Under the pieces are notes generated by a model, which was given only the letters and a program-made list of their open reading frames with translations, did no database searches and was not told the origin of the DNA. Below are positions 53,230 to 62,393 of a stretch of 64,000 nt of DNA, piece by piece. This DNA is from Hymenobacter edaphi (lineage in GTDB: Bacteria > Bacteroidota > Bacteroidia > Cytophagales > Hymenobacteraceae): positions 434,001 through 498,000 of the forward strand of contig NZ_QHKM01000003.1 in NCBI RefSeq assembly GCF_003258365.1, written 5' to 3'. Positions within the stretch are counted from its first letter, which is position 1, and each line of letters begins with the position of its first letter. The position numbers and the translations under genes were made by a program.

Positions 53230-56200
53230 CTAGAACGTCACGTTCAAACCAGTCGAAAAAGCCGGCGCGATGGGGAAGCCCAGCAGCTGCACTTCCGGGT
53301 CGGGGCTGGTGTAGGCGTTCGGGCCCTTGCGGTCCTTGAAGGTGACGAGGTTGGTGCCCTGCACGTAGAGGCGCAGCTGCTGCAGGCGCAGGGTGCTGGT
53401 CAAGGCCTTGGGGAAGCTGTAGCCCAGCTGCACGTTGCGCAGCTTCAGGTAGGAGCCGTTTTCCACGAAGTAGGTGGAGGGCCGCCACTCGTTGTTCTGG
53501 TTCAGCAAGGACACCGCCGGAATGGTCGAGCCGGTGTTCGTGGGCGACCAGGCGTCGAGCACGCGGGTGCCCCAGTTTTCCTGGTTGGCGAAGGTGAAGT
53601 CGGTGCGGAACTTGGTGTCGTTGAACACCTTCAGGCCCTGCACGCCCTGCCAGAACAGCTGCAGGTCCAGCCCCTTCCACGAGCCGCCCACGGTCAGGCC
53701 GTAGATGAAATCAGGCGTGTTGTTGGTAATCCAGGTCTGGTCGAAGTTGTCGATTTTACCGTCCCCGTTCAGGTCCTGGTAGCGGATGCGGCCGGGCGCG
53801 GCGCCCACCTGCGTGGCGTGGGTATCCACCTCGCTCTGGCTCTGAAACAGCCCGTCGGCCACGTAGCCGTAGCGCGAGCCGAAGGCCTGCCCGATGATGG
53901 TCACGTCCTGCCCGTTGCCACCGTAGGCGTTGATGACCTCGCGCGGCAGCTTGGTCACCTCGTTGCGGTAGCGGCTCAGGTTGGCCGTCACGTTGTAGGC
54001 GAAGCCGGTGCTCGGCAGCTCGTCCTGGTAGCTGAGCAGTACTTCCCAGCCCTTGTTTTCGATGGAAGCGCCGTTGACCCAGCGCGAGCCGCCTTCGCCC
54101 ACCGCCGCGATGTAGGGCGGCAGCACCAGGATGTCGCGGGTGTTCTTCACGAAGTAGTCCACCGAGCCGGTCAGCTTGTTTTGCAGCAGCCCGAAGTCCA
54201 CGCCGAAGTTGCTCTGGGTGGTGGTTTCCCACTTCAGCTGGTCGTTGCCCTGCTGAAAGCGGCGGTAGCCCGAGGGCAGCGCCCCGGTCTTGATGCCGGC
54301 AATGTCGTAGGCCGTGCCCGGGTCCGGGTCCCAGGTCGGGTCGGAGCCGTAGAGCGGGCGGTAGAGCGAGTAGGCCGCGTCGTTGGCAATGTCCTGGTTG
54401 CCGGTCTGGCCCCAGCCGGCGCGCAGCTTCAGGTCCGAAATCAGCGCCGCGTGGTTCTTGATGAAGCCTTCCTCGCTCAGGCGCCAGCCCACCGAGGCGG
54501 CCGGAAACCAGCCGAACTGGTTTTCCTTGCCGAAGCGCGACGACCCGTCGCGGCGCACCGTCACCGAGGCCAGGTACCGCTCGTCGAACGAGTAGTTGAC
54601 CTTGCCGAAGTACGAGGCCAGGCGGTAGGCCGAGGAGAAGCCGGTGTTCAGCTGCGCCCCCGAGCCCGCGTCGAGGACCGCGTAGTTGATGTCCTCGCTG
54701 GCGAAGCCCGAGCGGTTGGCCGTCACCTCGTTGAAGTTGTAGCTGATGCGCTCGGCGCCGAGCAGGAAGTCTACCTGGTTTTTGCCCGCCCCGAGGTGGT
54801 AGTTCAGGGTGTTCTGCCACACCCAGTTGCCGAAGTTGCGGTTCACCACCAGCAGCCGGTTCACGTTGTCGGAGAGGTAGCCCGACTTGTACTTCTTCTG
54901 CAGGCTTTTCTGATCGAACAGGCTGTAGTCGATGCCGAAGGAGCTGCGCAGGTGCAGGCCCTTGATGACTTCCAGGTCGGCAAACACGTTGCCGAAGGCC
55001 CGCGAAGTGACGCCGAAGTTCTGCTTGTTGTCTTCCAGCAGGCGCACCGGGTTCTGCCGGTCCGAAATGCCGTTTACCGGCCCGCCCCAGCCCGCACCGT
55101 CTGCCGTGCGCACCGGCACGATGGTCGGGAGCACCGTGGCGTAGTTGATGGCGTCGCGGTCGGCCCCGAAGCGGGTGCGGTTGCGCGAGAGCAGCAGGTT
55201 TTCCCCGATTTTCAGCTTGCCGTCGAAAAAGGAGTAGTCCGAGTTCATGCGCGCCGTCATGCGCTTGTAGTTCGAGTACCGGACGACCCCGTCGTTGTCG
55301 TAGTAATTCAGCGAGAACAGCGCGTTGCCCCGCTCCCCGCCGTTGGCCAGACTCAGGTTGTAGCTCTGAATCAGCGAGGTCTGCTGAATCTCGTCGAACC
55401 AGTCCGTATCGGCCGCCCGCTGGGTTTTGTCAGCGTCGATAAACTCCGGCACGATGACCTCGTCGAGCACCGGCTGGCCGTTTTCGGTGTGCTGGCGGTA
55501 GGTGTACAGCGGCGAGGTGGGCGTGAGGTTGCCCGAGTTGACGGCCGCCTGCCAATACACCCGCCCGTACTCCTGGGTGTTCAGCATGGAGGTGATGCGC
55601 CGCGGCTTCTGCACCGTGGCGAAGGTGCTGAACTCGACGCGGTTGTAGCCTTTTTTGGCCTTTTTGGTGGTGATGATAATCACCCCGTTGCCGGCCCGCG
55701 AGCCGTAGATGCTGGCCGCTGAAGCGTCCTTGAGCACCTGAATCGACTCGATGTCGTTCTGGTTGAGCTGGTTGATGCCGTCCTTGGTCGGAATGCCGTC
55801 GATGACGTAGAGCGGGTCGTTGTTGCCCAGCGTGCCCAGCCCGCGGATACGCACCGATACCGCGCCGTCGGGCGCCCCGTCGGTGTTGATGCTCACGCCC
55901 GGCACGCGGCCCTGCAGGTTGCGCATCACGTTGCCCGAGGGCAGGTCTTTCACCTCGTCCACTTTCACCACGGCCACGGCCCCCGTCAGGTCGGCCTTGC
56001 GCTGCACCTGGTAGCCGGTCACCACCACCTCGTCCAGGGCCTTGGTGTCGGGCGCGAGCTGCACGTTGAACTCGGTGCGGCCGCTCACCGGCAGCTCCTG
56101 GGTAGCGTAGCCCACGAAGGAGAGCAGCAGCGTGGCGTTGTCGGCGGCGGTGAGCGTGAAGCGGCCGTCGGCGTCGGTCTGGGTGCCGTTGGTGGTGCCC

Positions 56201-56400
56201 TTCACCACCACGGTCACGCCCGGCAGGCCGTTGCCTTTGTCGTCGGTCACGCGGCCTTTCACTTGGATGTCGGCCAGCAGGTCGGCGGCGGAGCCGGGCG
56301 GGGTAGCAGGGCCCGCCAGCACCGGCGCGGCGGCCAGCGGCAGGGCGGTAAGCAGCGTCGCGGCCACGGCCCGGCGCAGGTGGGGTACGGTGTGTTTCAT
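53230..56400 (-). CDS. SusC/RagA-family TonB-dependent outer-membrane transporter
   Basis: 1056 residues. Signal peptide (1 to about 29), carboxypeptidase-regulatory-like domain (about 45-115; VKGRVTDDKGNGLPGVTVVV), TonB-box and plug region (ALDEVVVTGYQVQRKADLTG, NLQGRVPGVSI, RGLGTLGNNDPLYVIDG), then a 22-strand barrel ending NVTF. With SusD it imports oligosaccharides. First gene of the fructan operon; regulated region upstream holds a TAAGTTTG box and a CAAACGTTTG palindrome. Confidence 0.97.
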   Translation of the reverse strand: MKHTVPHLRRAVAATLLTALPLAAAPVLAGPATPPGSAADLLADIQVKGRVTDDKGNGLPGVTVVVKGTTNGTQTDADGRFTLTAADNATLLLSFVGYATQELPVSGRTEFNVQLAPDTKALDEVVVTGYQVQRKADLTGAVAVVKVDEVKDLPSGNVMRNLQGRVPGVSINTDGAPDGAVSVRIRGLGTLGNNDPLYVIDGIPTKDGINQLNQNDIESIQVLKDASAASIYGSRAGNGVIIITTKKAKKGYNRVEFSTFATVQKPRRITSMLNTQEYGRVYWQAAVNSGNLTPTSPLYTYRQHTENGQPVLDEVIVPEFIDADKTQRAADTDWFDEIQQTSLIQSYNLSLANGGERGNALFSLNYYDNDGVVRYSNYKRMTARMNSDYSFFDGKLKIGENLLLSRNRTRFGADRDAINYATVLPTIVPVRTADGAGWGGPVNGISDRQNPVRLLEDNKQNFGVTSRAFGNVFADLEVIKGLHLRSSFGIDYSLFDQKSLQKKYKSGYLSDNVNRLLVVNRNFGNWVWQNTLNYHLGAGKNQVDFLLGAERISYNFNEVTANRSGFASEDINYAVLDAGSGAQLNTGFSSAYRLASYFGKVNYSFDERYLASVTVRRDGSSRFGKENQFGWFPAASVGWRLSEEGFIKNHAALISDLKLRAGWGQTGNQDIANDAAYSLYRPLYGSDPTWDPDPGTAYDIAGIKTGALPSGYRRFQQGNDQLKWETTTQSNFGVDFGLLQNKLTGSVDYFVKNTRDILVLPPYIAAVGEGGSRWVNGASIENKGWEVLLSYQDELPSTGFAYNVTANLSRYRNEVTKLPREVINAYGGNGQDVTIIGQAFGSRYGYVADGLFQSQSEVDTHATQVGAAPGRIRYQDLNGDGKIDNFDQTWITNNTPDFIYGLTVGGSWKGLDLQLFWQGVQGLKVFNDTKFRTDFTFANQENWGTRVLDAWSPTNTGSTIPAVSLLNQNNEWRPSTYFVENGSYLKLRNVQLGYSFPKALTSTLRLQQLRLYVQGTNLVTFKDRKGPNAYTSPDPEVQLLGFPIAPAFSTGLNVTF

Positions 56401-56563
56401 GGGAATGGCTGAGGTGAGAGAACAGAGGATGTTGGATCAACCGAAGGGGCAGTTACCGGCTGCCGGCTCCGGCGGAAGCCCGCCCGCCGCGTCCTTGTCG
56501 GAGCGCGGCGGGCCCGGCCGGCGCAGTGGGTTTCGCCGCCGGGCTTCGATTCAAAATTGCGCT

Positions 56564-56575
56564 GCAAACGTTTGC
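56564..56575. promoter_or_regulatory. LacI-type palindrome GCAAACGTTTGC
   Basis: Perfect 12-bp palindrome with central CG, about 50 bp downstream of the SusC -7 box and 164 bp before its ATG. The remaining part of this 437-bp gap (56401-56837) is unremarkable. Confidence 0.5.
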
Positions 56576-56623
56576 GGGCTGTTCCTCTATTCGTTCAAAG
56601 TCTTGCAGTTTTGATACAAGGCA

Positions 56624-56631
56624 CAAACTTA
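56624..56631 (-). promoter_or_regulatory. Bacteroidota -7 box (TAAGTTTG) for the SusC operon
   Basis: Exact TAnnTTTG match on the minus strand; leader of about 220 bp. Confidence 0.55.
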
Positions 56632-56837
56632 TTTCAAGTAACAGATATTCAGGTGATTAATATGAATACTGATACAGTTATTGAAGCGCCGTTTTCGATT
56701 TTGTTACCCGATTTTCAGAAATGATACCTGCCTTAGCGAGCATACTAAAGCTGCCGCGCCTTGTGGGCGGATGGTAAGAAGCCGGGTGACCTGAAGCCGG
56801 CAGCCCGCATTCAAGGGCAGTACCCGACTCTCCGCAT

Positions 56838-57197
56838 GTGAACCCGCGCCCAACCCCGTGGCCTCATCCGTTTCTGCTGTTGCTCCTGCTGCTCAGCGGC
56901 AGCTGCACCGGCTTCTGGGCGGCCGTGTTTTTCCTGGGCTCCGAAGAGACGATGGCCCGGATGGTGCAGGCCGACGGCCTTCTGAAAATCTTCGCGCTGC
57001 GGTGGCTCGGCTTTGCGGCCTTTGGCGGACTGTGCGCGCCCGGCCTCGGGCTGCTCAGCTGGGCCGGGCGCGCTTTGGGGCTAGGTCACGGCTGGGCCCG
57101 GCCGAAACAGGTGTTTCGGCTGGCGCTGGTGCTACAACTGGTTTGGGCCCTGTTGGGCTGCCTGGTCTTCGCCTACGCCGCCGGCACGGCCGGCTAA
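56838..57197 (+). CDS. Small membrane protein, function unknown
   Basis: 119 residues from a GTG start; the nearby ATG at 56836 runs into a stop at once. Three hydrophobic segments (about 12-36, 48-75, 92-117) and a Cys in the first. No family recognised. It lies between the divergent SusC promoter and the convergent end of the hybrid regulator gene, and is read against both. Moderate confidence that it is real. Confidence 0.5.
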   Translation: MNPRPTPWPHPFLLLLLLLSGSCTGFWAAVFFLGSEETMARMVQADGLLKIFALRWLGFAAFGGLCAPGLGLLSWAGRALGLGHGWARPKQVFRLALVLQLVWALLGCLVFAYAAGTAG

Positions 57198-57214
57198 GGC
57201 CCGCGCTTACCGCC

Positions 57215-60031
57215 TCAGCCCGCCGTGGTGTGCAGGGCCCGGAACTCCGAGGGCGACACCTGGTAGCGGGCCTTGAAGCTGGTGGAGAAATAGGAGGGCG
57301 AGGAAAAGCCCAGCTGGTAGGCCACCTCGGCAATGGTCAGCTCCTCGTCGAGCAGCAGCTGCCGGGCCTTGGTCAGGCGGATGCCCTGGATGAAGTCCGT
57401 CACGCCGGTGCCGAGCACGGCCTTCACCTTGCGGTAGAGCTGCACCCGCGAGATGCCCAGGCTGCGCGCCACGTCCTCCACCGACAGCTCGGCGCGCGAC
57501 AGGTTGGCCTCCACGATGGCCGTCAGATCGGCCAGAAACTTCTGATCCACCCGCTGCGGAGCCACCGTGGCCGTGTCTACCGACAGCTCGCGGCGGAAAT
57601 GCTCGCGCTGCCGGTCCCGGTTGGCCAGCAGGGTGCGCAGGCTTTCGAGCAGGAAGGTGGGGTTGAAGGGCTTGGTCAGGTAGAGGTCGGCGCCCTGCTG
57701 CACGCCCTCCACCTGCTGCTCGGGCGCGTTGCGGGCCGTGAGCATCACCACCGGAATGTGCGAGGTGCGCCAGTCCTGCTTGAGCTGCCGCACCACTTCC
57801 AGCCCGCTGATGCCGGGCAGCATCACGTCGCACACGATCAGGTCGGGAATGGCCTCGGCGGCCAGGCGCAGGCCGTTTTCGCCGTCGAGCGCGGCGCTGA
57901 CCTGGAAGTGCGGCCGCAGCTTCTGCTGCAGAAAGGCGCTGACGTCCGGGTTGTCCTCAATCACCAGCACCAGCGACTCGCTGCTGGTCACGGCCGGCGC
58001 GGGCGCGGCTTCCTCCACCAGCAGCGCCGGCCGCGGCGCGCCCAGGTCCTCGTCCAGCGCGAAGGCCGTGGGCGTCGGGGCGGCGGGGGCGGTGGTGGTA
58101 AGGGCGGCGGGCAGCTCTTCGGGCAAAGTCACCACGAAGGTGCTGCCCTGGCCCGGCTGGCTGCTGAACGTGAGCTGGCCCTGGTGCAGGCGCGTCAGGC
58201 CCTGGGCCAGCGCCAAGCCCATGCCTGAGCCCTTGGCCGACTGGTGCCCCTGGTAAAACCACTCGAAAATGTGCGCCTGGTCCTGCTCGGCAATGCCCGG
58301 GCCGGTGTCTTCCACGCTCACGCGCACGGTTTTATCGGTCGGCACGCGTTGAATGCTCACGGTAATCTGCCCGCGGTCGGGCGTGAACTTGAAAGCGTTG
58401 CTGAGCAGGTTGAAGAACACCTTGTCGACGATGTTCACGTCGAACCACACACTGATGACGGGCTCGGCGGGCAAAAAGCGCAGGGTGATGCCGCGCTGCC
58501 GGGCCGGGCGCTCAAACACGTCCATGATGTCGCGCACAAAGGCTACCAGGTTGCCCTGCGCGGCCCGCACCGGCATCTTGCCCACGTCGATTTTGCGGAA
58601 ATCCATGAGCTGGTTCACCAGCTGCAGCAGGCGGTGGGTGTTGCGGCGCACCAGGGTCAGGTCGTGGCGCTGGGCGGCACTCAGGTCCTGGCCGTTGGTG
58701 AGCAGCTCCTCTACCGGCCCCAGAATGAGGGTGAGCGGGGTGCGCAGCTCGTGCGAGAAGTTGGTGAAGAAGCGCAGCTTGGCCTCGGTGGCCACGCGGG
58801 CCTGCTCGGCCAGGTCCATGATCTGGTTGCGCTGGGCCAGGATTTCCTGATTCTGCCCCTCCAGCTGCCGGTTGATGCGCCGGTTCACGCGAAACGCCCG
58901 CCAGGCCAGGGACCCGAGCACCGCCGCCCCCAGCAGGGCCGCGGCCAGCACGTAGAGCACGTTCTGCTGGCTGGAATACGTGGCCCGCTGCGCCCGCAGC
59001 AGCTCCTGCTGGCGCTGGATGTCCTGCTGCTGGGCGCCGAGCTGCTCGGTCTGCAGCTTCATCGTCAGCGCATTGGTTGAGTCGATGACCATGGTGCTCA
59101 AGATGTTCTCCTTGGCAAAGGGCTGCTTGCGCAAAATCTTCATGGCCGTGCGCACCGCCTCCTCGCCGCCCGGCGAGTAGAGCAGCGTAGCCGTGATGAC
59201 GCCGTCCTGCACCAGCTGAATGCCCCCGCGCACGCCCGGCAGCCCGTCCACCCCGATAATCTTGACGCGCCGCTCCAGGCCCAGCTGCTTGCACACCTGG
59301 TAGGCGCCGAGGGCCAACCGGTCGTTGTGGGCGAAAATCAGGTCCACATCCGGGTGCTGGCGCAGCACCTGCGGCAGGCGCTCCAGCACCGAGGGCCGCT
59401 CCCAGTTGCTGTTGACCTCCGCCACCAGCCGCAGGCCCGGGTAGGCCGCCAGCGCCTGCGCAAAACCCCGGTGCCGGTCGACGGCGGGGGAGGAGCCGGG
59501 GGCGCCGCGTACCTCCAGCACCCGCCCGCGCTGCCGCAGCAGCCCGGCGGCGTAGTACCCGGCCTGCTGGCCCACCTCCACGTTGTTGCCGCCCACGTAG
59601 GCCGTGTAGAGCTTGGAAGTGGTGCGCCTATCGAGGATGACCACCGGAATACCGCGGTTATACACTTCCTCCACGATGGGCGTCACCGGCTCGGCCTCGT
59701 TGGCCGACACAATCAGCAAATCGATGCCCTCGCGCAGAAACTCCTTGATCTGCTGCTCCTGCAGGGCGCTGTTATACTTCGCATCCTTAATGCGGAAGCT
59801 GACCTCGGGGTAGAAGCTCAGCTCCTTTTTCATGCCCGCCAGCATGGCCTGCCGCCAGGCGTCGCCGTTGGTGCACTGCGAAAACCCGATGCGGTAGCGG
59901 GGCGGCGGGGCCGAGGGCGTGCAGCCGGGCAGCGCGCCTGCCAGCAGCGTCAGCAGCCACGCCACGGCCAGCCAGCGGCCCGGCCAAAGCCGCCGCGACG
60001 GGTGAAGACGGGCAAAAAGCGGGGCAGCCAT
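57215..60031 (-). CDS. Hybrid two-component system with sugar-binding sensor
   Basis: 938 residues from the ATG at 60031. Signal/lipobox-like start (LLAGALPGC), periplasmic type-1 sugar-binding domain (about 40-330; YRIGFSQCTNGDAWRQAM, IDLLIVSANEAEPVTPIV, RVKIIGVDGLPG), membrane helix near 367, HisKA with His near 427 (FFTNFSHELRTPLTLI), HATPase, receiver with Asp near 737 (IVCDVMLPGISG) and AraC-type DNA-binding domain (LSVEDVARSLGISRVQLYRK; about 830-935). This architecture matches the fructose-sensing regulator BT1754 of Bacteroides thetaiotaomicron, which fits the GH32/fructokinase genes downstream. It probably activates the SusC operon. Confidence 0.94.
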   Translation of the reverse strand: MAAPLFARLHPSRRLWPGRWLAVAWLLTLLAGALPGCTPSAPPPRYRIGFSQCTNGDAWRQAMLAGMKKELSFYPEVSFRIKDAKYNSALQEQQIKEFLREGIDLLIVSANEAEPVTPIVEEVYNRGIPVVILDRRTTSKLYTAYVGGNNVEVGQQAGYYAAGLLRQRGRVLEVRGAPGSSPAVDRHRGFAQALAAYPGLRLVAEVNSNWERPSVLERLPQVLRQHPDVDLIFAHNDRLALGAYQVCKQLGLERRVKIIGVDGLPGVRGGIQLVQDGVITATLLYSPGGEEAVRTAMKILRKQPFAKENILSTMVIDSTNALTMKLQTEQLGAQQQDIQRQQELLRAQRATYSSQQNVLYVLAAALLGAAVLGSLAWRAFRVNRRINRQLEGQNQEILAQRNQIMDLAEQARVATEAKLRFFTNFSHELRTPLTLILGPVEELLTNGQDLSAAQRHDLTLVRRNTHRLLQLVNQLMDFRKIDVGKMPVRAAQGNLVAFVRDIMDVFERPARQRGITLRFLPAEPVISVWFDVNIVDKVFFNLLSNAFKFTPDRGQITVSIQRVPTDKTVRVSVEDTGPGIAEQDQAHIFEWFYQGHQSAKGSGMGLALAQGLTRLHQGQLTFSSQPGQGSTFVVTLPEELPAALTTTAPAAPTPTAFALDEDLGAPRPALLVEEAAPAPAVTSSESLVLVIEDNPDVSAFLQQKLRPHFQVSAALDGENGLRLAAEAIPDLIVCDVMLPGISGLEVVRQLKQDWRTSHIPVVMLTARNAPEQQVEGVQQGADLYLTKPFNPTFLLESLRTLLANRDRQREHFRRELSVDTATVAPQRVDQKFLADLTAIVEANLSRAELSVEDVARSLGISRVQLYRKVKAVLGTGVTDFIQGIRLTKARQLLLDEELTIAEVAYQLGFSSPSYFSTSFKARYQVSPSEFRALHTTAG

Positions 60032-60306
60032 GGGCGGGCGGTGAGGGGAATTCTCCAAAGCTAAAAAAGCCCGGCCAGCTTTGCCGTTTGCGTGGTCCAC
60101 CGCGTCCGCGTTTTCTCGCCAACTCGCTTGCAGCCGCAGCCTTGTAGCCTCCGCTACAGCGCCGGTTTTGGGCGGCGTAGCGAAAAAAGGCGCAGCCCTG
60201 AGGTGCTGGCCTGCGTAAGAAGCTTCGCTACCCGGCCGGCTGCACCGCTTTTGCGACGCAAGCTATAGCCTGGTTTTCAATGCTTTTTCACTGACTCCCG
60301 CTAGGT

Positions 60307-60603
60307 ATGATGGCAGCTCCCCGCGTTCGAGCCCTGGTCGAAACCAGCAAATCCGTAGCGGAAATCCGCGTACTGGTGCAGCTCGCGCCCGACCTCGTCG
60401 TGCCCTGGCGCTGGGACCTGCCCTATCTGCTGTGGGCCGCCTGGGGTACTGAGCGCACCGCCCGCTGGCTGACCGATCAGTTTCACAAGCACGACGGCGA
60501 ACTGTCGCGCCTGGTAGGGGCGGAGGCCGTGTGCCAGGCCCTGCGCCGCGCCCTCGAAGTCCATCACCGCTTTTTCCGCGTGGCGTGGCTGGCCAGTCTG
60601 TAG
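60307..60603 (+). CDS. Small hypothetical protein
   Basis: 98 residues, helical, with a Trp-rich middle (PWRWDLPYLLWAAWG). No signal peptide, no family recognised. Frame and start (ATGATG) look usable, but coding is supported only by composition. Convergent with the cupin gene. Confidence 0.45.
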   Translation: MMAAPRVRALVETSKSVAEIRVLVQLAPDLVVPWRWDLPYLLWAAWGTERTARWLTDQFHKHDGELSRLVGAEAVCQALRRALEVHHRFFRVAWLASL

Positions 60604-60636
60604 CCGTCCGCCCACTACGCCCCATTCGCGGCTGAG

Positions 60637-61017
60637 CTATTCGTTGCCGGTCACCAGCACCCGGTCGCCGTGGGCCTTGGGCTGGGAGGTGACGGTGAAA
60701 TGCAGGTCGCTGGCAGTTAAGTTAAGGATGCGGTGCGGCGTGCCGGGCGGCAGGTGCAGACCGGAGCCGGCTTCCACCGTCAGCCGCTGGCCCGCCACGT
60801 CGAACGTGGCCTCGCCGCGGAGCACGTAGAAAAACTGCTGCGCCCGCTCGTGGTAGTGGTATTGCTCGGCTGTGCCCGGCGGCATGCGCTCCTGAATCAC
60901 GCTCAGCGCGGGCGTGTCAACCAGGTGCCACCCGTCGCACCGTTCGCCCCAGAGGTAGTGCGCGGCCGAGGCCAAGGACCGCAGCTGCGCCGGGAAATCA
61001 GCGGGAAGATCATTCAT
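60637..61017 (-). CDS. Cupin-domain protein
   Basis: 126 residues. The first cupin motif has His54 and His56 in EQYHYHERAQQFFYVLRGEA and the second has His95 in LPPGTPHRILN; the usual Glu is replaced by Gln. One metal site per small barrel is expected. Substrate unknown; such proteins include isomerases and sensors. Confidence 0.88.
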   Translation of the reverse strand: MNDLPADFPAQLRSLASAAHYLWGERCDGWHLVDTPALSVIQERMPPGTAEQYHYHERAQQFFYVLRGEATFDVAGQRLTVEAGSGLHLPPGTPHRILNLTASDLHFTVTSQPKAHGDRVLVTGNE

Positions 61018-61228
61018 TGGAAGCCGTGTTCGTCAGGCCGCACCGCAAAGTGTCGGGTGCAAATTACCTGCACTGGTGTGAAACAACGTACTGAGCCGCC
61101 CCGCCTCCCGGACCGGGCGGTTTTCGGCCGTGGAAGCCAATGCTTTTGCAGCCGGCGTATGGCTTGAACAATCGGCCGGCAGCGAGTAAAGGAATACCAA
61201 ATGGGGCTAAGCTGCCACCGGAACAATA

Positions 61229-61267
61229 AAAAAAAGGGCCCTCAGCGCGGTGCTGAGGGCCCTTTTT
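61229..61267. terminator. Bidirectional terminator next to tRNA-Arg
   Basis: AGGGCCCTCAGC and complement with A8 and T5 runs on the two sides; closes the tRNA transcript. Confidence 0.88.
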
Positions 61268-61269
61268 CG

Positions 61270-61343
61270 TGGTCACGTAGGGAGTCGAACCCCAAACCTC
61301 CTGGTTCGTAGCCAGGTGCTCTATCCAGTTGAGCTACGTGACC
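61270..61343 (-). tRNA. tRNA-Arg (anticodon ACG)
   Basis: 74 nt including the discriminator A. Acceptor GGTCACG/CGTGACC, D arm GCTC...GAGC, anticodon stem CCTGG/CCAGG around CTACGAA (anticodon ACG), T arm with GGTTCGACTCC. The 3' CCA is not encoded. Confidence 0.95.
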
Positions 61344-61364
61344 GTCTTTTCCGTTTTGGTGGTG

Positions 61365-61372
61365 CAAAGATA
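61365..61372 (-). promoter_or_regulatory. Bacteroidota -7 box (TATCTTTG) for tRNA-Arg
   Basis: Exact TAnnTTTG match 21 bp upstream of the mature tRNA 5' end. Confidence 0.65.
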
Positions 61373-61468
61373 GGCGTCGGTTTTCGTGGTTTGCAAGCCG
61401 TGGCTTAGAATTTCCGCAGAAAAACCACGCATCTGTGGTCAACCGGCTGAAATCCAGTTGATTTTTTT

Positions 61469-62167
61469 TCAGCCTTTTTTCAGGGCGCGCTGCAGGGCCC
61501 GGTTGAAAAGCCAGTATAACCCCAGGGCCGAGCCGGCCAGCAGGCCAAGCACCAGCAGCTTGCCGGCAGTGCCGGTGTCGGGGTTGCTCAGCAGGGCAAA
61601 GACGTCGTTGGCTTTGGTGCCCAGCCAGTAAAAGAACAGCGTGCGCGGCAGCATGCCTAGTACCGAAGCCGCCAGGAATTGCTGCCGTGGTACCTTCACC
61701 ACGGCCAAAATGAAGGTAATCATGGCAAAGGGCAGCACCGGGGAAATGCGGGTGAGCAGCACCAGCTGCCAGCTCTGCTTGCGCAGCTCCGCCATCACGG
61801 CCTCGGCCTTGGGAAAGCGCTGCAGGAAGCTGAGCATCTTGCCGTGGTCAAGAGAAGTGGCAATGAGGTAGCCGACCATGGCGGCCAGAATGTAGCTGAG
61901 TACCAGGCCGCCGAAGCCCGGCCACCCGAAGTAAAAGCCGGTGATAAGCGTGACAAGGGTGGTGTGAGTCAGCGAAAACGCCATGGCCACCGCCACCACG
62001 GCAAAGTAAATGAGCATGTGCACCGCCCCGGGCTGCTGCAGCCAGTGGCTGTTGGTGTGTAGCACCCAGGTCAGCACGCTGTCGCCGACGAGCGGGAGGC
62101 CTGCCAGCAGCAAGAGCGAAAAGAAAGTGGACGCGTTTTGGCGGAATAATTCGCGGAGGAAGTGCAT
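61469..62167 (-). CDS. TVP38/TMEM64 (DedA-like, VTT domain) membrane protein
   Basis: 232 residues from the ATG at 62167. About six hydrophobic segments. The VTT domain core is visible as LVTLITGFYFGWPGFGGLVLS and VLLTRISPVLPFAMI. Relatives are thought to be lipid scramblases or membrane-homeostasis proteins. No operon partners. Confidence 0.85.
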   Translation of the reverse strand: MHFLRELFRQNASTFFSLLLLAGLPLVGDSVLTWVLHTNSHWLQQPGAVHMLIYFAVVAVAMAFSLTHTTLVTLITGFYFGWPGFGGLVLSYILAAMVGYLIATSLDHGKMLSFLQRFPKAEAVMAELRKQSWQLVLLTRISPVLPFAMITFILAVVKVPRQQFLAASVLGMLPRTLFFYWLGTKANDVFALLSNPDTGTAGKLLVLGLLAGSALGLYWLFNRALQRALKKG

Positions 62168-62332
62168 GGCGGGCGGCAGAAGGGGAGCGAGCCGGCCCCG
62201 GACGACCGGGCGGCTCGTCCGACTCAAACGTAGAATCGGGGGGCGAAGCTACGCCGGCGGCCCAGGAGTGAGGCGACCGGCGTGGCGCCCGGGCAGGTCG
62301 CCGGGCCGGGCAGCGGAAGAAAATCGGGCTGC

Positions 62333-62340
62333 TACCTTTG
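62333..62340 (+). promoter_or_regulatory. Bacteroidota -7 box (TACCTTTG) for the 62394 gene
   Basis: Exact TAnnTTTG match 53 bp before the ATG. Confidence 0.6.
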
Positions 62341-62393
62341 GGGCCTTTATCTTTCCCGGGCTCAACCTTGCCCTCGTTCCCCAGACTCCCGCT

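Noticed and set aside
53185-55722. 845-codon open frame antisense to SusC
   Set aside because: High-GC shadow with no domain, while the minus strand encodes an intact SusC with all signatures.
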